Origin: an uncultured Lachnospiraceae bacterium
GTDB lineage: Bacteria > Bacillota > Clostridia > Lachnospirales > Lachnospiraceae
Length of the DNA stretch: 5,128 nt
Assembly: GCA_902803155.1 (NCBI GenBank)
Contig: CADCOU010000078.1
Coordinates: 1 to 5,128 of the forward strand
Reading direction: 5' to 3'
Positions 4,526 to 5,128 of this stretch are shown piece by piece (position 1 is the first letter of the stretch; the number at the start of each line of letters is the position of its first letter). Below the pieces are notes generated by a model. That model had not been told where the DNA came from. It saw only the letters and a program-made list of their open reading frames with translations, and did no database searches. The position numbers and the translations under genes were made by a program.

Positions 4526-5128
4526 TCAGAACAGTCCCTGTGCCATCATGGCGTCTGCAACTCTCTCAAAGCCTGCAATGTTTGCGCCTGCGACCAGATT
4601 GTAGCCCAGTCCGTTGCGCTCCGCAGCCTGTACGGAGTTCTCATAGATTGTATCCATGATGCGGTGCAGCTGCCTGTCGACCTCATCTGCTGACCAGAAG
4701 AGGCGTTCGCTGTTCTGGCTCATTTCGAGTCCGCTGGTGGCAACGCCGCCGGCGTTGACTGCCTTGGACGGAGCTACGATCATATCCGGCTGCTCCATCA
4801 GATAACGCAGAGCGTCATTGGTGGTCGGCATGTTCGCGACTTCGATGTAGTAGCGGACCTTGTTCGCCACGATCTTCTCTGCGGAGTCCATGTGAACGTC
4901 GTTCTGCATAGCGGACGGCATGATAATATCCGCCTTCACACCCCACGGCTTCTCGCCTGCGTGGAACTCTGCTCCGAACTTGTCCGCGTAATCCTGGACC
5001 TTGTTCCTGCCGGAGTTCCTCATCTCGACCAGGTAGTCGATCTTCCCCGGGGTATTGACGCCGTCCGGATCATAGACATATCCGTCCGGACCTGACAGTG
5101 TGACGACCTTCGCTCCGAGTTCTGTCGC
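4526..5128 (-). CDS. gdh: Glutamate dehydrogenase, NAD-type coenzyme site, C-terminal 200 residues (N-terminus off the right edge)
   Basis: The minus-strand frame is open from the right edge at 5128 to a TGA at 4526-4528; the internal ATG at 5023 is not the start. The fragment begins inside the coenzyme domain at about residue 249 of C. symbiosum glutamate dehydrogenase, so the whole protein should be about 448 residues. TLSGPDG at fragment residues 10-16 keeps the Pro and Asp equivalent to P262 and D263, two determinants of NAD preference in that enzyme. EVANMPTTNDA, APSKAVNAGGVATSG and SQNSERL are conserved family segments, and the end is VAGANIAGFERVADAMMAQGLF-like, trimmed here only by the stop. 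It is clearly more like C. symbiosum's enzyme than its neighbour gdhA is. An NAD-linked, catabolic role (oxidative deamination of glutamate) is inferred. It lies 355 bp upstream of gdhA on the same strand, with a terminator between. Confidence 0.93.
   Translation of the reverse strand, partial: ATELGAKVVTLSGPDGYVYDPDGVNTPGKIDYLVEMRNSGRNKVQDYADKFGAEFHAGEKPWGVKADIIMPSAMQNDVHMDSAEKIVANKVRYYIEVANMPTTNDALRYLMEQPDMIVAPSKAVNAGGVATSGLEMSQNSERLFWSADEVDRQLHRIMDTIYENSVQAAERNGLGYNLVAGANIAGFERVADAMMAQGLF

Noticed and set aside
2836..5128. A single dehydrogenase gene split by a frameshift
   Set aside because: The downstream gene is complete at 444 residues with its own start, promoter and catalytic residues, and the upstream fragment covers the C-terminal half again, so these are two paralogues.

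Overview
The window looks like chromosomal DNA from an anaerobic Bacillota, most likely Lachnospiraceae / Clostridium cluster XIVa. The evidence is strong AGGAGG ribosome sites, moderately GC-rich coding DNA with AT-rich intergenic spacers, and a partial glutamate dehydrogenase that closely resembles, from memory, the NAD-dependent enzyme of Clostridium symbiosum. No database search was possible, so the organism is an inference. There is no tRNA, rRNA, insertion sequence or CRISPR array.

All four genes lie on the minus strand and read right to left. In transcription order they are: (1) the last 200 codons of a glutamate dehydrogenase with NAD-type coenzyme residues (4526-5128, entering from beyond the right edge); (2) a complete 444-residue glutamate dehydrogenase with NADP-type residues, gdhA (2836-4170); (3) a complete 440-residue family GH4 alpha-galactosidase, melA (1176-2498); (4) the first 324 residues of a large acidic exported protein of unknown function (1-972, running off the left edge). 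The spacing (203 to 355 bp between genes) and the signals between them suggest separate transcription units rather than one operon.

The 355-bp spacer between the two dehydrogenases is the richest non-coding stretch. It holds a hairpin overlapping a possible weak promoter, a 58-nt element closed by a perfect 7-bp stem with a possible internal pseudoknot, a strong bidirectional terminator, and then a good promoter for gdhA. The element between a possible promoter and a terminator could be a small RNA or an attenuated leader.

Each of the three intergenic regions also carries one palindrome of the same design (RTGTATGY, 5-nt spacer, GCATRCAY), always 50-59 nt beyond the upstream stop codon. Only the one after gdhA has a convincing U-tract.

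Functionally, the two dehydrogenases would interconvert glutamate and 2-oxoglutarate plus ammonia with different coenzymes, one suited to nitrogen assimilation and the other to glutamate catabolism. MelA would release galactose from melibiose or raffinose-type sugars. The exported protein probably acts at the cell surface. Nothing in the window ties MelA or the exported protein to the dehydrogenases beyond adjacency.
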